In this document: positions 36,009-45,820 of the stretch, piece after piece
Position numbering within the stretch: position 1 is the first letter of the stretch
Layout: each line of letters begins with the position of its first letter
NCBI RefSeq assembly: GCF_900113485.1
Contig: NZ_FOPM01000013.1
Coordinates: forward strand, 1 to 64,000
DNA length: 64,000 nucleotides
Source of the DNA: Methylobacterium gossipiicola
GTDB lineage: Bacteria > Pseudomonadota > Alphaproteobacteria > Rhizobiales > Beijerinckiaceae
Direction of reading: 5' to 3'
Made by a program: the position numbers and the translations under genes
The notes under the pieces: model-generated
Seen by the model: the letters and a program-made list of their open reading frames with translations, nothing else
The model's database searches: none
Told to the model about the DNA's origin: nothing

Positions 36009-37475
36009 TCACGCGGCGGCTCCGAGGGCGGTGTCGGCGCGGGCCCGCGCGACGTGGTCGGGGGTGACGCGGGGCGCGTCCTCGCGGCGCGCGGCGCGCT
36101 CGGCGGCGTCGCGCAGGCGCTTGGCCGCCGAGATCCGCACGAGCACAGGATGCGCGTCCACGAGGGTGTCGAGGTCGGCCCGGGCCGCCTCGTCCCAGGG
36201 CAGCTCTCGGTGGAACCGCGCCGGGGTCGCCTCGACGGCATCCATGTCGCGGGCGAGCGGCAGGATGTGGAAGAGCATGTCGAACAGGGCGTTGCAGACC
36301 TCCTGGACGAGGTAGGTCGCGCCCGAGAACCCCATGAACGGCGTGCCGGTGTGGCGGCGGATGATGGCGCCGGGGAACGAGGCCGGGACGAAGACCGCCC
36401 GGGCTCCGGCTTCCGCCGCGTACATCCGCTCGTTGAACGATCCGAACAGCACGAGGGGCGGATGTTTCGCGATCAGGTCGCGGATCGTTCCATTGTCGGT
36501 TTTCTCGCCGGCTCTCCGGGACACCGAGAAATGGCAGGGCAGCCCCATTTCGTCTTCGAGGAAGTGCCGCACGCCCCGTGCGTAGGTCTCGCTGGCCACG
36601 ATGCCGAAGCTCGCCGTACCGAAGAAGTCCTGCGTCACGGAGCGCCACAGGTCCCAGACCGGCTTGATGGTGGTGTGCTTCTCGCGCTCGATGAACGGCT
36701 CGGGATCGAGGCCGAGGATGTCGCCCAGGGCGCGCAGGAACTTCGTCGTGGCGTGGAGGCCGATGGGGGCCTGGAGGTAGGGCCGCCCCAGGGCCTCGCA
36801 GAGGAGGCGGCCGAACTCGCGGTAGAGGCAGATGTTGGCGTCGGCGTTGACGAGCTTGGGCACGTCGGCGAGGTGCGAGCCCAACGGAAACACGAGGTTG
36901 ACCTCGGCGCCGATGCCCTCGACGAGGCGGCGGATCTCGGCGAGGTCGGACGGCATGTTGAAGGTGCCGTAGGCCGGGCCGATGAGGTTGACGCGGGGCT
37001 TCTCACCGTCCTTGCGTGCCGGCCGGGCCGGGATGCCCTTCTTGGCGAATTTGCGCGCGCCGTATTCCTGCCAGAGCCAGGCCATGGCCCGGTCGGCGGC
37101 CTGCCACTGGTCCTCGTCGATGGTGCGCGGCAGGAAGCGCTGGAGATTGGTGCCTTCGGGCGTCACGCCGCCGCCAATCATCTCGGCGATGGAGCCGGTG
37201 ACGACGACGCTGGGCTGGCCCGGATCGAGGGTGGCGTGCGCCCGCTTCATCGCCGCTTCGGTGCCGTGCCGGCCGAGTTCCTCTTCCGCCAGGCCCGTGA
37301 CCACGATGGGCAGTTCGTGCGGCGGCAGGGCGTCGGTGTAGTGCAGCACCGAGGTGACGGGCAGGTTCTCGCAGCCCACGGGGCCGTCGATGACCACCTG
37401 CAGGCCCTTGATGGCGGTGAAGACGTAGACGGCACCCCAGTAGCCGCCGGCCCGGTCGTGATCGAGGACGAGCAT
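36009..37475 (-). CDS. bchZ: Chlorophyllide a reductase subunit Z
   Basis: Catalytic subunit of the nitrogenase-like enzyme that reduces ring B of chlorophyllide a (with BchX and BchY). 488 residues. It starts [52 protein letters not shown] holds a cluster cysteine, and [18 protein letters not shown] and [19 protein letters not shown] follow. A long Arg/Ala-rich C-terminal tail ends it. Its ATG overlaps the bchY stop (TGATG), showing coupling. Confidence 0.98.
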   Translation of the reverse strand: MLVLDHDRAGGYWGAVYVFTAIKGLQVVIDGPVGCENLPVTSVLHYTDALPPHELPIVVTGLAEEELGRHGTEAAMKRAHATLDPGQPSVVVTGSIAEMIGGGVTPEGTNLQRFLPRTIDEDQWQAADRAMAWLWQEYGARKFAKKGIPARPARKDGEKPRVNLIGPAYGTFNMPSDLAEIRRLVEGIGAEVNLVFPLGSHLADVPKLVNADANICLYREFGRLLCEALGRPYLQAPIGLHATTKFLRALGDILGLDPEPFIEREKHTTIKPVWDLWRSVTQDFFGTASFGIVASETYARGVRHFLEDEMGLPCHFSVSRRAGEKTDNGTIRDLIAKHPPLVLFGSFNERMYAAEAGARAVFVPASFPGAIIRRHTGTPFMGFSGATYLVQEVCNALFDMLFHILPLARDMDAVEATPARFHRELPWDEAARADLDTLVDAHPVLVRISAAKRLRDAAERAARREDAPRVTPDHVARARADTALGAAA

Positions 37476-39046
37476 CAGGCCATCTCCCCGATGGGATCGT
37501 GAGCGGGCTTGCCCCGGGGGGCGCTGGCCACGGCCGTGCGCAGCTGCGGCACCTCTTCCCAGATGCCGGCGGCATGGCCCTCGCCGACGCCGGCGAAGAA
37601 GTCCCGCATGGTGTCGAAGCGGTGGCGGTTGCCGATGGCCGCGTTGATGACCTTGGCGAGGGACCCGGCCCCGGCGACGCCCATGAGCGGGCGGGCCGAG
37701 ATGAGGTTGGTGAAGTAGAGCGCCGGGATCGCGAGGGCTTTCGCCTTCTGCACCACCGGGGTGGTGCCGATGGCGAGATCCGGCCGGAACTCCATGAGGG
37801 CGGCGAGATCGTCCTCGAGGGAGGCGCGGAACCGAACGGTGACGCCGCGCGCTTCGAGCCATTCGCGGTCGGCGTCCGAATGGGGCGTCCGCGGGCAGGC
37901 GGTGCCGACGTAGCGCAGATCCGCGCCGCTCTCGACGAGGAGGCGCCCCACGAGGAGTTCCGACCCCTCGTAGCCCGAGAGGGTGATGCGGCCTTTGATG
38001 GGAGTCGCGGCGAGCGCCCCCCGGATCATCGGCAGCATCCGGTTCTTCGTGGTTTCCACCGTGGCGCGGGGCACGGCGCAGGCTTCGCCGATGCGGTCGA
38101 GCCAGTCGGCGGTGCCGTCGTGTCCCACGGGGGCGGAGCCGACGATGGGCCGGCCGGCCAGTTCGAACTCGCGGATCGACGCGGTGTAGAACGGATGGAT
38201 CGCCGCCACCGCCGCGCCGTCGAGGGCGGCATAGAGTTCGCGCCATTCGCGGGTGGGAATGACGGGGCCGGCGGCGAGGCCGAGCGGTTCGAGGAGGCCG
38301 CCGATCACCACGGGGTCGGCCGGGAACATCTCGCCGAGCAGCGTCACCGTGGGGCGTTCGGCGCGACCCGTCCGGGGGGCCTGCACCGGCCCCTGCTCGG
38401 CCTCCGTCCGGGCGAATTTCAGCATGGCCCCGGCGAGCACGTCCTTGGCCTCGGCGTGGGTCGGAACGCCGAAACCGGGCACGTCGATGCCGATGATACG
38501 GACCCCGTCGATCTGCTTCGGCAGGAGCCGCAGGGGCACGCCGGAGGCGGTGGGGACGCACAGGTTGATCACCACGACGGCGTCGTAATCGGCGGGTTTC
38601 GCCACATCGAACACCGCCGCGCGGATGTCTTCGAACAGCTTTCCCGTCACCAGGGTCTCGGAATTGAACGGCACGTAGCCGACCGTCCGCTTCGCTCCGT
38701 AGAAATGCGCCGTGAAGGTGAGACCGTAGACGCAGCAGGCAGACCCTGAGAGGATCGTCGCCGTCCGGCGCATCCGCAGGCCGACGCGCAGGGACCCGAA
38801 GGCCGGGCACATGCTCTGGGGTTGGTCGTGCGGGCCGGCCGGATAATCCTGCCGGAGCTGCTCGAGGGTTTCCGACAGGCCGTTGACTTCTGCCGCCGCC
38901 CGCATCGTCGCCTTTCCGGAGTGACAGCCGAGGCCGTCGCCCTGCGTGGCGGCGAGATTCACGCCCTCCGGGGCGGCGGGCGGCAGGGTGGAGACAGGGC
39001 GCGTCGCCCTGGCGCGAAGGTCCGCGATGTCGAGGGTGACGGCCAT
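37475..39046 (-). CDS. bchY: Chlorophyllide a reductase subunit Y
   Basis: Second catalytic subunit of chlorophyllide a reductase, 523 residues. [34 protein letters not shown] supplies Fe-S cluster cysteines and the nitrogenase-like fold, followed by [16 protein letters not shown] and [15 protein letters not shown]. It follows bchX after four bases and overlaps bchZ by one base. Cytoplasmic. Confidence 0.98.
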   Translation of the reverse strand: MAVTLDIADLRARATRPVSTLPPAAPEGVNLAATQGDGLGCHSGKATMRAAAEVNGLSETLEQLRQDYPAGPHDQPQSMCPAFGSLRVGLRMRRTATILSGSACCVYGLTFTAHFYGAKRTVGYVPFNSETLVTGKLFEDIRAAVFDVAKPADYDAVVVINLCVPTASGVPLRLLPKQIDGVRIIGIDVPGFGVPTHAEAKDVLAGAMLKFARTEAEQGPVQAPRTGRAERPTVTLLGEMFPADPVVIGGLLEPLGLAAGPVIPTREWRELYAALDGAAVAAIHPFYTASIREFELAGRPIVGSAPVGHDGTADWLDRIGEACAVPRATVETTKNRMLPMIRGALAATPIKGRITLSGYEGSELLVGRLLVESGADLRYVGTACPRTPHSDADREWLEARGVTVRFRASLEDDLAALMEFRPDLAIGTTPVVQKAKALAIPALYFTNLISARPLMGVAGAGSLAKVINAAIGNRHRFDTMRDFFAGVGEGHAAGIWEEVPQLRTAVASAPRGKPAHDPIGEMA

Positions 39047-39050
39047 GCGG

Positions 39051-40052
39051 TCAGACCTCGTCGTAGATGACTTCGAGGGACGGCTTCACGACCTCGGCCG
39101 TGCCGCACATGTCCTCGAAGGTGGCCGGCACCAGGGTGACGCCCCGGCCGACCGCCTCGCCCTTGAACAAACCGAGCAGCCCGTCCTGGGTGAGTGGCGT
39201 CGGATGGTTGGGCGCAGCCTCGTGGACGTTCTGCGCCAAGTCGGCGAAGAGGCCTCCCCACGGGCTCTCGGGGCGACCGATGATCTCGTAATTCGCGCTC
39301 TTCTTGCGGATGTCATCGTCGGCCGGGATCGAGGCCAGGATCGGGATGCCGACGGCGGCGGCGAAGGCCTGGGCCTCGCCGGTGCCGTCGTCCTTGTTGA
39401 TGACGAGGCCGCCGACGCCGACATTGCCGCCGAGCTTGCGGAAATACTCCACCGCCGAGCAGACGTTGTTGGCGACGTAGAGGGATTGCAGATCGTTGGA
39501 GCCGACGACGATGACCTTCTGGCACATGTCGCGGGCGATCGGCAGGCCGAAGCCGCCGCAGACCACGTCGCCGAGGAAGTCCAGCAGCACGTAGTCGAAG
39601 CCCCATTCGTGGAAGCCGAGCTTTTCCAGCAACTCGAAGCCGTGGATGATGCCGCGTCCGCCGCAGCCGCGCCCGACCTCCGGTCCGCCGAGCTCCATGG
39701 CGTAGACGCCGTCGCGCTTGAAGCAGACGTCGCCGATGGCGACGGCTTCACCCGCGAGCTTTTTCTTGGTGGACGTCTCGATGATCGTCGGGCAGGCCCG
39801 GCCGCCGAAGAGAAGAGACGTCGTGTCGCTCTTCGGATCGCAGCCGATGAGCAGCACCTTCTTGCCCTGCTGGGCCATCATGTAGCTGAGATTGGCGAGC
39901 GTGAACGATTTGCCGATGCCGCCCTTGCCGTAGATCGCGATGATCTGCGTCGCCTTGGTGGCGGTCACAGGCACGGGATCGGGCTCGACGCCGGCCTCCG
40001 CCCGCAGGGCCTCGGATGCCTTCAGGGCGGCGCCGTTCAGGTGCATGTTCAT
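39051..40052 (-). CDS. bchX: Chlorophyllide a reductase iron protein subunit X
   Basis: ATP-driven electron donor to BchYZ, NifH-like, 333 residues. P loop [21 protein letters not shown] near residues 41-61, [15 protein letters not shown], and the two cluster-ligand regions [12 protein letters not shown] and [15 protein letters not shown]. The Phe after GKS and the KSDTT loop separate it from BchL (KSTT, KHDST). Its first ATG overlaps the bchC stop region (ATGA); a second ATG two codons later is possible. Confidence 0.98.
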   Translation of the reverse strand: MNMHLNGAALKASEALRAEAGVEPDPVPVTATKATQIIAIYGKGGIGKSFTLANLSYMMAQQGKKVLLIGCDPKSDTTSLLFGGRACPTIIETSTKKKLAGEAVAIGDVCFKRDGVYAMELGGPEVGRGCGGRGIIHGFELLEKLGFHEWGFDYVLLDFLGDVVCGGFGLPIARDMCQKVIVVGSNDLQSLYVANNVCSAVEYFRKLGGNVGVGGLVINKDDGTGEAQAFAAAVGIPILASIPADDDIRKKSANYEIIGRPESPWGGLFADLAQNVHEAAPNHPTPLTQDGLLGLFKGEAVGRGVTLVPATFEDMCGTAEVVKPSLEVIYDEV

Positions 40053-40981
40053 GCGGCACTCCAATCGAGGATCATCTTGAGGCAGGCGGGCTCGCCGAAG
40101 GCCGTGCGATAGGCTTGCGCCGCGTTGGCAGCGGGCTGGCGATGAGTGACGAGGCCGTCGAGGGACAGACACCCCGACGCGACGAGGGTCACGACGGTGG
40201 CCAGATCCTCCGGCTTCCACTGCGCCGCGACCCGAATCCGGGCCTCGCGCAGGAAGGCGGGGGGAAAGGTGAAGGCCAGCGGGGCCTCGTAGAAGCCGGC
40301 GAGCACGATCTCGCCCCCGGGAGCGAGGTGCCCGATCAGTGTGTCGAGGAGCCCGGCATCGCCGCTGGCATCCGTGATCGTGGCGTAATCGCGCCGTGGA
40401 TCGGCTTCCGGGTGGAGGACGGCGTAGCCCTCTCCACCTTGAGCCCGAAGAGCGTCGGTCTCCCACACCACCGGCGTGCCGCCAGCCGCTACGGTGAGGC
40501 GGGCGAGGAGGCGCCCGAGCACCCCGTGGCCGACGATGAGCGAGGGGCCGGACGCGACGGACCCGAGGGCGTGCCGGGCCGTCGCCGCCAGGGCCATGAG
40601 GATGCCGCGCTCCCCCAGGGCGGGATCGAGGGGCACGAGGCGGGCGCCGGCGCTGACGAGGTGCGAGGCGGCGCCCCCGAACAGACCGCGCACGGGGCCG
40701 AAGCAGCGGGCGCCCGGCACGAACACGGTTTGTCCCGGGCTGACGCCCGAATCCGCCCCGGCCGCGACGACCGTGCCGACGGATTCGTAGCCGGGCACCA
40801 GGGGGTATCCCATGCCGGGGAAGGACGGCATCCGGCCCGACCAGAGCAGGCGCTCCGTGCCGGTGCTGATGCCGCTCCAGCGCACGGCGATGACGGCATC
40901 GGCCGGGCCGGGGGCGTCGAGGGCGAGGGTGTTGAGGGCGATCCGTCCCGGCTCATGGAGGACGATGGCACGCGCCTGCAT
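40049..40981 (-). CDS. bchC: Bacteriochlorophyllide a dehydrogenase
   Basis: Oxidises the 3-hydroxyethyl group of bacteriochlorophyllide to 3-acetyl. A 310-residue zinc-type medium-chain dehydrogenase relative: [36 protein letters not shown] (about residues 35-70) and [21 protein letters not shown] as nucleotide fold. Start ATG at MQARAIVL has GGGAGG upstream. It follows crtF after about 80 bases that carry a promoter and a PpsR-type palindrome, so bchCXYZ-puf can be started here. Confidence 0.97.
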   Translation of the reverse strand: MQARAIVLHEPGRIALNTLALDAPGPADAVIAVRWSGISTGTERLLWSGRMPSFPGMGYPLVPGYESVGTVVAAGADSGVSPGQTVFVPGARCFGPVRGLFGGAASHLVSAGARLVPLDPALGERGILMALAATARHALGSVASGPSLIVGHGVLGRLLARLTVAAGGTPVVWETDALRAQGGEGYAVLHPEADPRRDYATITDASGDAGLLDTLIGHLAPGGEIVLAGFYEAPLAFTFPPAFLREARIRVAAQWKPEDLATVVTLVASGCLSLDGLVTHRQPAANAAQAYRTAFGEPACLKMILDWSAA

Positions 40982-41025
40982 GGTCCGACCCTCCCTGTCT
41001 TGAAGCCGCCGAAGCACGGCTCGGA

Positions 41026-41059
41026 TGTGTCATCCTAGATAGACACAAAGGATCGTCAA
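41026..41059 (-). promoter_or_regulatory. bchC promoter with PpsR/CrtJ-type palindrome
   Basis: Palindrome with arms TGTGTC (41026-41031) and GACACA (41042-41047); the core is TGT-N12-ACA at 41028-41045, the consensus of the redox/light repressor PpsR (CrtJ). On the minus strand, TTGACG (41059-41054), a 16-base spacer and TAGGAT (41037-41032) form a likely -35/-10 pair whose -10 lies inside the palindrome, as expected for repression. Confidence 0.75.
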
Positions 41060-41062
41060 GCA

Positions 41063-42262
41063 TTACTTACATGCGTCGCCGTCCAACCTGTTTGACGCGA
41101 TGAGGCGAACGAGGAAGGGGCGGCGGGTGGGAATTTCGCGGATGCGTCCGAAGCCGGCCTTGGACAGGAGATGCGTCAGCTCCATCGCCGTGCGGCAACG
41201 GCCGCTGCCCATGGCGAGGAGGTAGAAGCCGAAATAAGCGTCCGCCATCGCCTCGGCGCCCGGCGTGCCGGCCATGGGTTCGGCGATGAGCAGGGTGCCG
41301 CCGGGGGCAAGGGCCGCATGGGCCGCGCGCAGGAGGGCGAGAACCTTGTCGTCGTCGTGGTCGTGGACCACCCGCACGAGGGAGACGGCATCGGCCCCGC
41401 GCGGCAAGGGATCGTCAGGGAAGGCGCCGCCGAAGGTCTCGGCCCGGGTTCCGAGACCCGCTTCGGTGAAGCCCGCCGCCGCCCGTGCCGCCACGGCGGG
41501 AAGGTCGAACAGCATGAGGCGGAGATCGGGCGCGTGGGCGGCCGCCCGCTTCAGGAACGCCCCCTCCCCGCCACCGACATCGAGGAGGCGGCGATGACCC
41601 CGCAGGGGATAAGCCTCGAGAATGTCGTCCGCGATCAGGTCCTGCGAGGCGCCCATGAGGGCGCCGTAGGCCGCCACGGGGGCGGCATTCGCGGGGTCGC
41701 CCCGGGCGGCATCGGCATAGGCCCAGTATCGCGACAGACGGGTGGCGCCGGCCTCCCCCCGCAGGAGGGCGACGGGGTCGGCGAGGTCGGCATAGAGCAG
41801 GGCGTGATGCTCGATCATCGCCGCGACGGACGGGTTGCCGACGAGGGCCGCACCGAGGTCGGCCAGGGTGAACCGGCCGTCGGGCAGGCGGCCCAGGAGG
41901 TCGAGGGCGGTCGCAGCCTTGAGGAGGCGTTCGGCTTGTGCCGGTCCGAGGCCGGTCCGCGCGGCCACGGCGTCCGCCGTCAGGGGGGCGTCGGTCAGGA
42001 GGTGGAACAGGTCGAGGCGGATGCAGGCGAACAGGGTTTGCGAATAGACGAACCCGGCGCACAGGTCGAACAGGGCACGGGTGTTGGCCTGGGCGATCCT
42101 GCGCGTGAGGGGGAAGCCGGCCGCCCAGCGCTGGAAGCCGGGCCTGGCGATGGTGCGGCTACGGAAGGCCCGCCACCGGGCCCGCCACGACGCCTTCACC
42201 GGCGCGGCCGCGTGGTGCTCGTTCGCGCTGACGGTCTGGGCTGTCGCTTCCGCGTGAGCCAT
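41063..42262 (-). CDS. crtF: Demethylspheroidene / hydroxyneurosporene O-methyltransferase
   Basis: Methylates the tertiary 1-hydroxy group of acyclic carotenoids (spheroidene/spirilloxanthin route) using S-adenosylmethionine. 399 residues: an N-terminal helical dimerisation region (about 60-150), then a Rossmann domain with RRLLDVGGGEGAFLKRAA and LMLFDLPAV, followed by LVRVVHDHDDDKVLALLRAA with the catalytic-region HD residues. It starts 13 bases after crtE and precedes bchC, the normal order crtEF-bchCXYZ. Confidence 0.95.
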   Translation of the reverse strand: MAHAEATAQTVSANEHHAAAPVKASWRARWRAFRSRTIARPGFQRWAAGFPLTRRIAQANTRALFDLCAGFVYSQTLFACIRLDLFHLLTDAPLTADAVAARTGLGPAQAERLLKAATALDLLGRLPDGRFTLADLGAALVGNPSVAAMIEHHALLYADLADPVALLRGEAGATRLSRYWAYADAARGDPANAAPVAAYGALMGASQDLIADDILEAYPLRGHRRLLDVGGGEGAFLKRAAAHAPDLRLMLFDLPAVAARAAAGFTEAGLGTRAETFGGAFPDDPLPRGADAVSLVRVVHDHDDDKVLALLRAAHAALAPGGTLLIAEPMAGTPGAEAMADAYFGFYLLAMGSGRCRTAMELTHLLSKAGFGRIREIPTRRPFLVRLIASNRLDGDACK

Positions 42263-42275
42263 GGCGGGGCCGCCG

Positions 42276-43145
42276 TCAGGCCAGTTCCCGCGCGAGGCTC
42301 GCCGGCAGGAACAGCCGGGTCTGGGCCTCGATCTCGGCCCGGAGCACGTCGGCGCCGGGACAGGCCGGGATCACCTCCACGGCCTCGCGGGCGAGGCGCT
42401 TCAGGCGGGCAAACGCCCCACCCATGCCCAGAAGGGCGGCGGCGTTGGGACGGCCGAGGGTCGCATCCCGACCGACGGGCTTGCCCACCTCCTCCTGGCG
42501 GCAGGCCACGTCGCGCAGGTCGTCGGCCACCTGATAGGCCTCGCCGAGGCATTCGCCGAGGAGGCGCCACGGCAGGGCCGACGCGCCGGCGGCGGCCGCG
42601 CCCGTGACCGTGGCGGCGGCGAACAGGGCGCCGGTCTTGGCCTGCTGGTACTCGGAAAGGGCTACCGTGGGCTCCGATTCCCACGCCTGGCCCGCCACGA
42701 TGCCGTTGGGGGCCCCGGCGGCTCGGGCGAGGAGGCCGACCAGGGCGGCGAGGCGCCCGGACGAGCGCGACGCGCCCCGGGCCAGGGTCTCGAAAGCCAG
42801 GACGATGAGGGCATCCCCGGTAAGAACCGCCAGGGGTGCCCCGAAGGCCGCGTGGACGGAGGGCTGTCCCCGGCGCAGGGGCGCGTCGTCGAAGCACGGC
42901 AGATCGTCATGGACCAGGGACGCGCAGTGCAGCAACTCGATGGCCGCCGCCGCCGCGTCGGAGGCCGCCGGATCGTCGTCGCCACAGGCCCGGGCGACGG
43001 ACAGGCAGAGGCGGGGGCGAATGCGATGGCCGCCTGGGAACACCGCGTAGCGGATCGCCTCGGCGAGGCGCGGCGGAGCGCCGGGCGCTTCCGCGTGGGC
43101 GACGGCGGTGTCGAGGGCGCTCTCGATGCGACGGCTGGTGTCCAT
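42276..43145 (-). CDS. crtE: Geranylgeranyl diphosphate synthase
   Basis: Makes the C20 precursor for carotenoids and the bacteriochlorophyll tail. 289 residues of the trans-prenyltransferase fold: first Asp-rich motif DDLPCFDD near residues 79-86, GQPSVHAAFG, second motif DDLRD near 212-216. Start ATG at MDTSRRIE. Its promoter region is shared with divergent crtD and carries a PpsR-type palindrome (43197-43218). Confidence 0.97.
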   Translation of the reverse strand: MDTSRRIESALDTAVAHAEAPGAPPRLAEAIRYAVFPGGHRIRPRLCLSVARACGDDDPAASDAAAAAIELLHCASLVHDDLPCFDDAPLRRGQPSVHAAFGAPLAVLTGDALIVLAFETLARGASRSSGRLAALVGLLARAAGAPNGIVAGQAWESEPTVALSEYQQAKTGALFAAATVTGAAAAGASALPWRLLGECLGEAYQVADDLRDVACRQEEVGKPVGRDATLGRPNAAALLGMGGAFARLKRLAREAVEVIPACPGADVLRAEIEAQTRLFLPASLARELA

Positions 43146-43179
43146 CCCACGTCTCTCCCGATTGTCGATGTTTGGTGCT

Positions 43180-43218
43180 TTGACTTGTCGTGAAAAAGTG
43201 TCAGATAATATTGACACT
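43180..43218 (+). promoter_or_regulatory. crtD promoter and crtE/crtD PpsR-type palindrome
   Basis: Perfect arms AGTGTCA (43197-43203) and TGACACT (43212-43218); core TGT-N12-ACA at 43199-43216. On the plus strand TTGACT (43180-43185), an 18-base spacer and GATAAT (43204-43209) make a good promoter for crtD whose -10 lies inside the palindrome. The complementary TATTATC could serve as -10 for crtE. One repressor site can thus control both divergent operons. Confidence 0.78.
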
Positions 43219-43253
43219 CGCAAGAGACGGTTTTGGGCTGGAAGGGGCCGCGT

Positions 43254-44780
43254 GTGCGGGTTGTCGTGATCGGAGCAGGCATCGGCGGACTCGTGGCGGC
43301 CCTGCGGCTCGCCCATGCGGGCCTCGACGTCACCGTGCTGGAGCGCGCGTCCCGCCCCGGCGGCAAGATGCGCAGCGTGTCCGTCGACGGGCTGCCCGTG
43401 GAGGCGGGCCCGACGGTGTTCACCATGCGCTGGGTGTTCGACGAGATCTTTTCGGAATGCGGCGCCTGTCTCGACGACCGGGTGGCCCTCGCGCCGGCGG
43501 CGATCCTCGCCCGGCACGCCTGGGGGCCGGACGGGCACCTCGACCTGTTCGCCGACCCGAACGCCTCCCGCGACGCCATCGGGACCTTCGCGGGTGCCCG
43601 GGAGGCCGAGGGTTACGACCGGTTCCGGGCTCGGGCCGCGGCGGTCTACCGAACCCTGGAAGAGCCGTTCATCCGGGGGCAGCGGCCGAGCCCCGTCGGC
43701 CTCACCCGCCGGGCCGGATTGACGGGCCTCGGCGACCTCTGGCGCATCCAGCCCTTCACCACCCTGTGGTCGGCCCTGGGCGAATATTTCTCCGATCCGC
43801 GTCTGCGGCAGCTGTTCGGGCGCTACGCCACCTATTGCGGCGCCTCGCCCTTCCGGGCGCCCGCGACCCTGATGCTCGTGGCCCATGTCGAATCGCAAGG
43901 GGTCTGGCACGTGGCGGGGGGCCTGAGCGCCCTGGCGCGGGCGGTCTCGGACCTCGCCGTCGCGAACGGCGCCCACCTTCGGACCGAGGCGCCCGTGGCC
44001 CGCATCGTCACCGACCGCACGGGTGTCGTCGGCGTCGACCTCGCCGATGGCGAGCGCATCCCGGCGGACGCCGTGATCTGCAACGCCGACGCCGCGGCCC
44101 TGGCGGACGGCTTGTTCGGCGCCCCGGTCACGAAGGCGGCCGAGCGGGTTCCGCCGGCCGAGCGCTCGCTCTCGGCCGTGACCCTGTGCATGAACGCCCG
44201 CGCCGAGGGCTTCCCGCTCCTGCGCCACACGGTGTTCTTTTCGGGCGATTACGCCGCCGAGTTCGACGCCCTCGCCAGCGGGCGGCTGCCCGCCGATCCC
44301 ACCGTCTATGTCTGCGCCCACGACCGGGGCGACGGGGCGCCGGAGGATCCCGGTTCTGAGCGCCTGCTCTGCCTCGTCAATGCGCCGGCGGGCGGCGCCG
44401 TCACGCCTTCGGAGATCGCCCAATGCAAGACCGACCTGCATCGTCGCCTGGGAGCCTGTGGTCTGACGCTGAGCGAGACGCCCGCCACGGTGACGACGGG
44501 ACCGGCGGAGTTCGGGGCGTTGTTTCCGGGGACGGGGGGCGCCCTCTACGGCCGGGCCTCGCACGGGTGGATGGCGTCGTTCCGGCGGCCGGGCGCGCGC
44601 ACGGCGATCCCGGGCCTGTACCTGGCGGGGGGCAGCGTCCATCCGGGGCCGGGGGTGCCGATGGCGGCCCAGTCGGGGCGGCTGGCGGCGGACAGCCTGC
44701 TGGCGGATCGGGCCACCGCCCGCGCTTCGACACGCCGGTCGGCCGGGGCGGCTACGTCTGGTGGTACGTCGACGCCCTGA
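43254..44780 (+). CDS. crtD: 1-Hydroxycarotenoid 3,4-desaturase
   Basis: FAD-dependent desaturase that adds the 3,4 double bond to acyclic hydroxycarotenoids. 508 residues from the GTG chosen, which has GAAGGGG upstream; a TTG at 43233 is the alternative. Features: VRVVVIGAGIGGLVAALRLAHAG dinucleotide fold, RASRPGGKMRSV, HVAGGLSALARAVSD, and the C-terminal YLAGGSVHPGPGVPMAAQSGRLAAD motif of the CrtI/CrtD family. Its end overlaps crtC by at least 55 bases. The pair runs against all neighbouring operons. Promoter and PpsR-type palindrome lie directly upstream. Confidence 0.95.
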   Translation: MRVVVIGAGIGGLVAALRLAHAGLDVTVLERASRPGGKMRSVSVDGLPVEAGPTVFTMRWVFDEIFSECGACLDDRVALAPAAILARHAWGPDGHLDLFADPNASRDAIGTFAGAREAEGYDRFRARAAAVYRTLEEPFIRGQRPSPVGLTRRAGLTGLGDLWRIQPFTTLWSALGEYFSDPRLRQLFGRYATYCGASPFRAPATLMLVAHVESQGVWHVAGGLSALARAVSDLAVANGAHLRTEAPVARIVTDRTGVVGVDLADGERIPADAVICNADAAALADGLFGAPVTKAAERVPPAERSLSAVTLCMNARAEGFPLLRHTVFFSGDYAAEFDALASGRLPADPTVYVCAHDRGDGAPEDPGSERLLCLVNAPAGGAVTPSEIAQCKTDLHRRLGACGLTLSETPATVTTGPAEFGALFPGTGGALYGRASHGWMASFRRPGARTAIPGLYLAGGSVHPGPGVPMAAQSGRLAADSLLADRATARASTRRSAGAATSGGTSTP

Positions 44781-45637
44781 GCGACGACGGTCGACAGGGG
44801 CTGACCATCATCGCCTTCATCGGATCGGTGTTCTCGCCCTATTATGCCTGGGATCTCAGCCGCGACCCGTTCCGGCACTGCGCCGTCAACGTCGTGCTCT
44901 ATGGCGAGCGTGCGAACCGGTTCTGCATGACCGAGCGCGGGCGCGGCGCCGTCTCACGGGACGCGACGCATCTCGCCATCGGGCCGAGCGACCTCGCATG
45001 GGACGGCACCACGCTCACCATCACCCTCGACGAGGTCACGGCGCCGATTCCGACGGGGGTGCGCGGCACCGTGCGGGTGCGGCCCACGGGCCTCACCCCC
45101 GGCCCGTTCACCCTCGATGCGCGGGGCCAGCATCGCTGGTGGCCGATGGCGCCGTCCTCGCCCGTCACGGTGCAACTCACGGAGCCGGCGCTCGCCTGGA
45201 CCGGCACCGCCTATTTCGACACCAACCACGGCGACACCCCCCTGGAGGACGCCTTTTCGGATTGGACCTGGTGCCGGGCCGACCTGACCGACGGTGCGGC
45301 GATCCTCTACGATGTGCGCCGCCGCGACGGCACCACCCAGAACCTGTCCCTGCGCTTCGACGGTACGGGTGCACCCCGGGACATCGACCCGCCTCATCCC
45401 GCCGCCCTGCCGGCGACGCGCCTGTGGCGGATGCCGCGCGCGACCCGCAGCGACGACGGACGGGCGCGGGTGGTCCGGACCTTCGAGGATACACCGTTCT
45501 ATTCCCGTTCGCTGCTGGAGACGCGGCTGTGCGGGGAGGCCGTGCGGCCGGTCCACGAGAGCCTGTCCCTGGACCGGTTCAAGAACCCCCTGGTGCGCTG
45601 GATGCTGCCGTTCCGGATGCCGCGCCCGCTGACGTGA
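44567..45637 (+). CDS. crtC: Carotenoid 1,2-hydratase (hydroxyneurosporene synthase)
   Basis: Adds water across the 1,2 double bond of neurosporene or lycopene. The conserved protein starts at about 44720 with RPRFDTPVGRGGYVWWYVDALSDDG and continues with TIIAFIGSVFSPYYAW, GDTPLEDAFSDWTWCRADL and a normal C terminus. Yet there is no ATG, GTG or TTG in this frame between 44570 and 44720. The nearest is a GTG at 44567 without a ribosome site, used here as a placeholder; it would add about 50 Gly/Pro-rich residues translated from inside crtD. An ATG at 44423 is worse. Non-standard initiation, -1 frameshifting from crtD, or a sequence error are all possible. Confidence 0.85.
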   Translation: MDGVVPAAGRAHGDPGPVPGGGQRPSGAGGADGGPVGAAGGGQPAGGSGHRPRFDTPVGRGGYVWWYVDALSDDGRQGLTIIAFIGSVFSPYYAWDLSRDPFRHCAVNVVLYGERANRFCMTERGRGAVSRDATHLAIGPSDLAWDGTTLTITLDEVTAPIPTGVRGTVRVRPTGLTPGPFTLDARGQHRWWPMAPSSPVTVQLTEPALAWTGTAYFDTNHGDTPLEDAFSDWTWCRADLTDGAAILYDVRRRDGTTQNLSLRFDGTGAPRDIDPPHPAALPATRLWRMPRATRSDDGRARVVRTFEDTPFYSRSLLETRLCGEAVRPVHESLSLDRFKNPLVRWMLPFRMPRPLT

Positions 45638-45655
45638 GGGCGGGCACGAAGCGGG

Positions 45656-45820
45656 TCACCCCCGCTCCCGGTCCGGGTCGGGGGAGGCTTCGGCCCGGGC
45701 CGCCGCCTCCCGATCCCGTCGTATCCCGCGCTTGAGGGATACGAGCTGCCAGAGGGCGAGGCCGAGGGCCAGGGCGAAGACGAGGCCGATATCGAGGGCG
45801 GCGAAGAACGGATCGCTCAC
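45656..45820 (-). CDS. Small single-helix membrane protein after crtB (orf54)
   Basis: A 54-residue protein: a short polar start (SDPFF), one hydrophobic helix (about 8-28, LDIGLVFALALGLALWQLVSL), then a strongly charged tail KRGIRRDREAAARAEASPDPD. The start GTG overlaps the crtB stop as GTGA, which is strong evidence for real coupled translation. No named family recognised. It ends 18 bases from convergent crtC. Likely a cytoplasm-tailed inner-membrane helper of carotenoid or photosystem assembly, but this is inference. Confidence 0.7.
   Translation of the reverse strand: MSDPFFAALDIGLVFALALGLALWQLVSLKRGIRRDREAAARAEASPDPDRERG

Noticed and set aside
42276..44642. Long minus-strand frame extending crtE upstream across crtD
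   Set aside because: The part above 43145 is antisense to crtD and has no family similarity; CrtE begins normally at MDTSRRIE.
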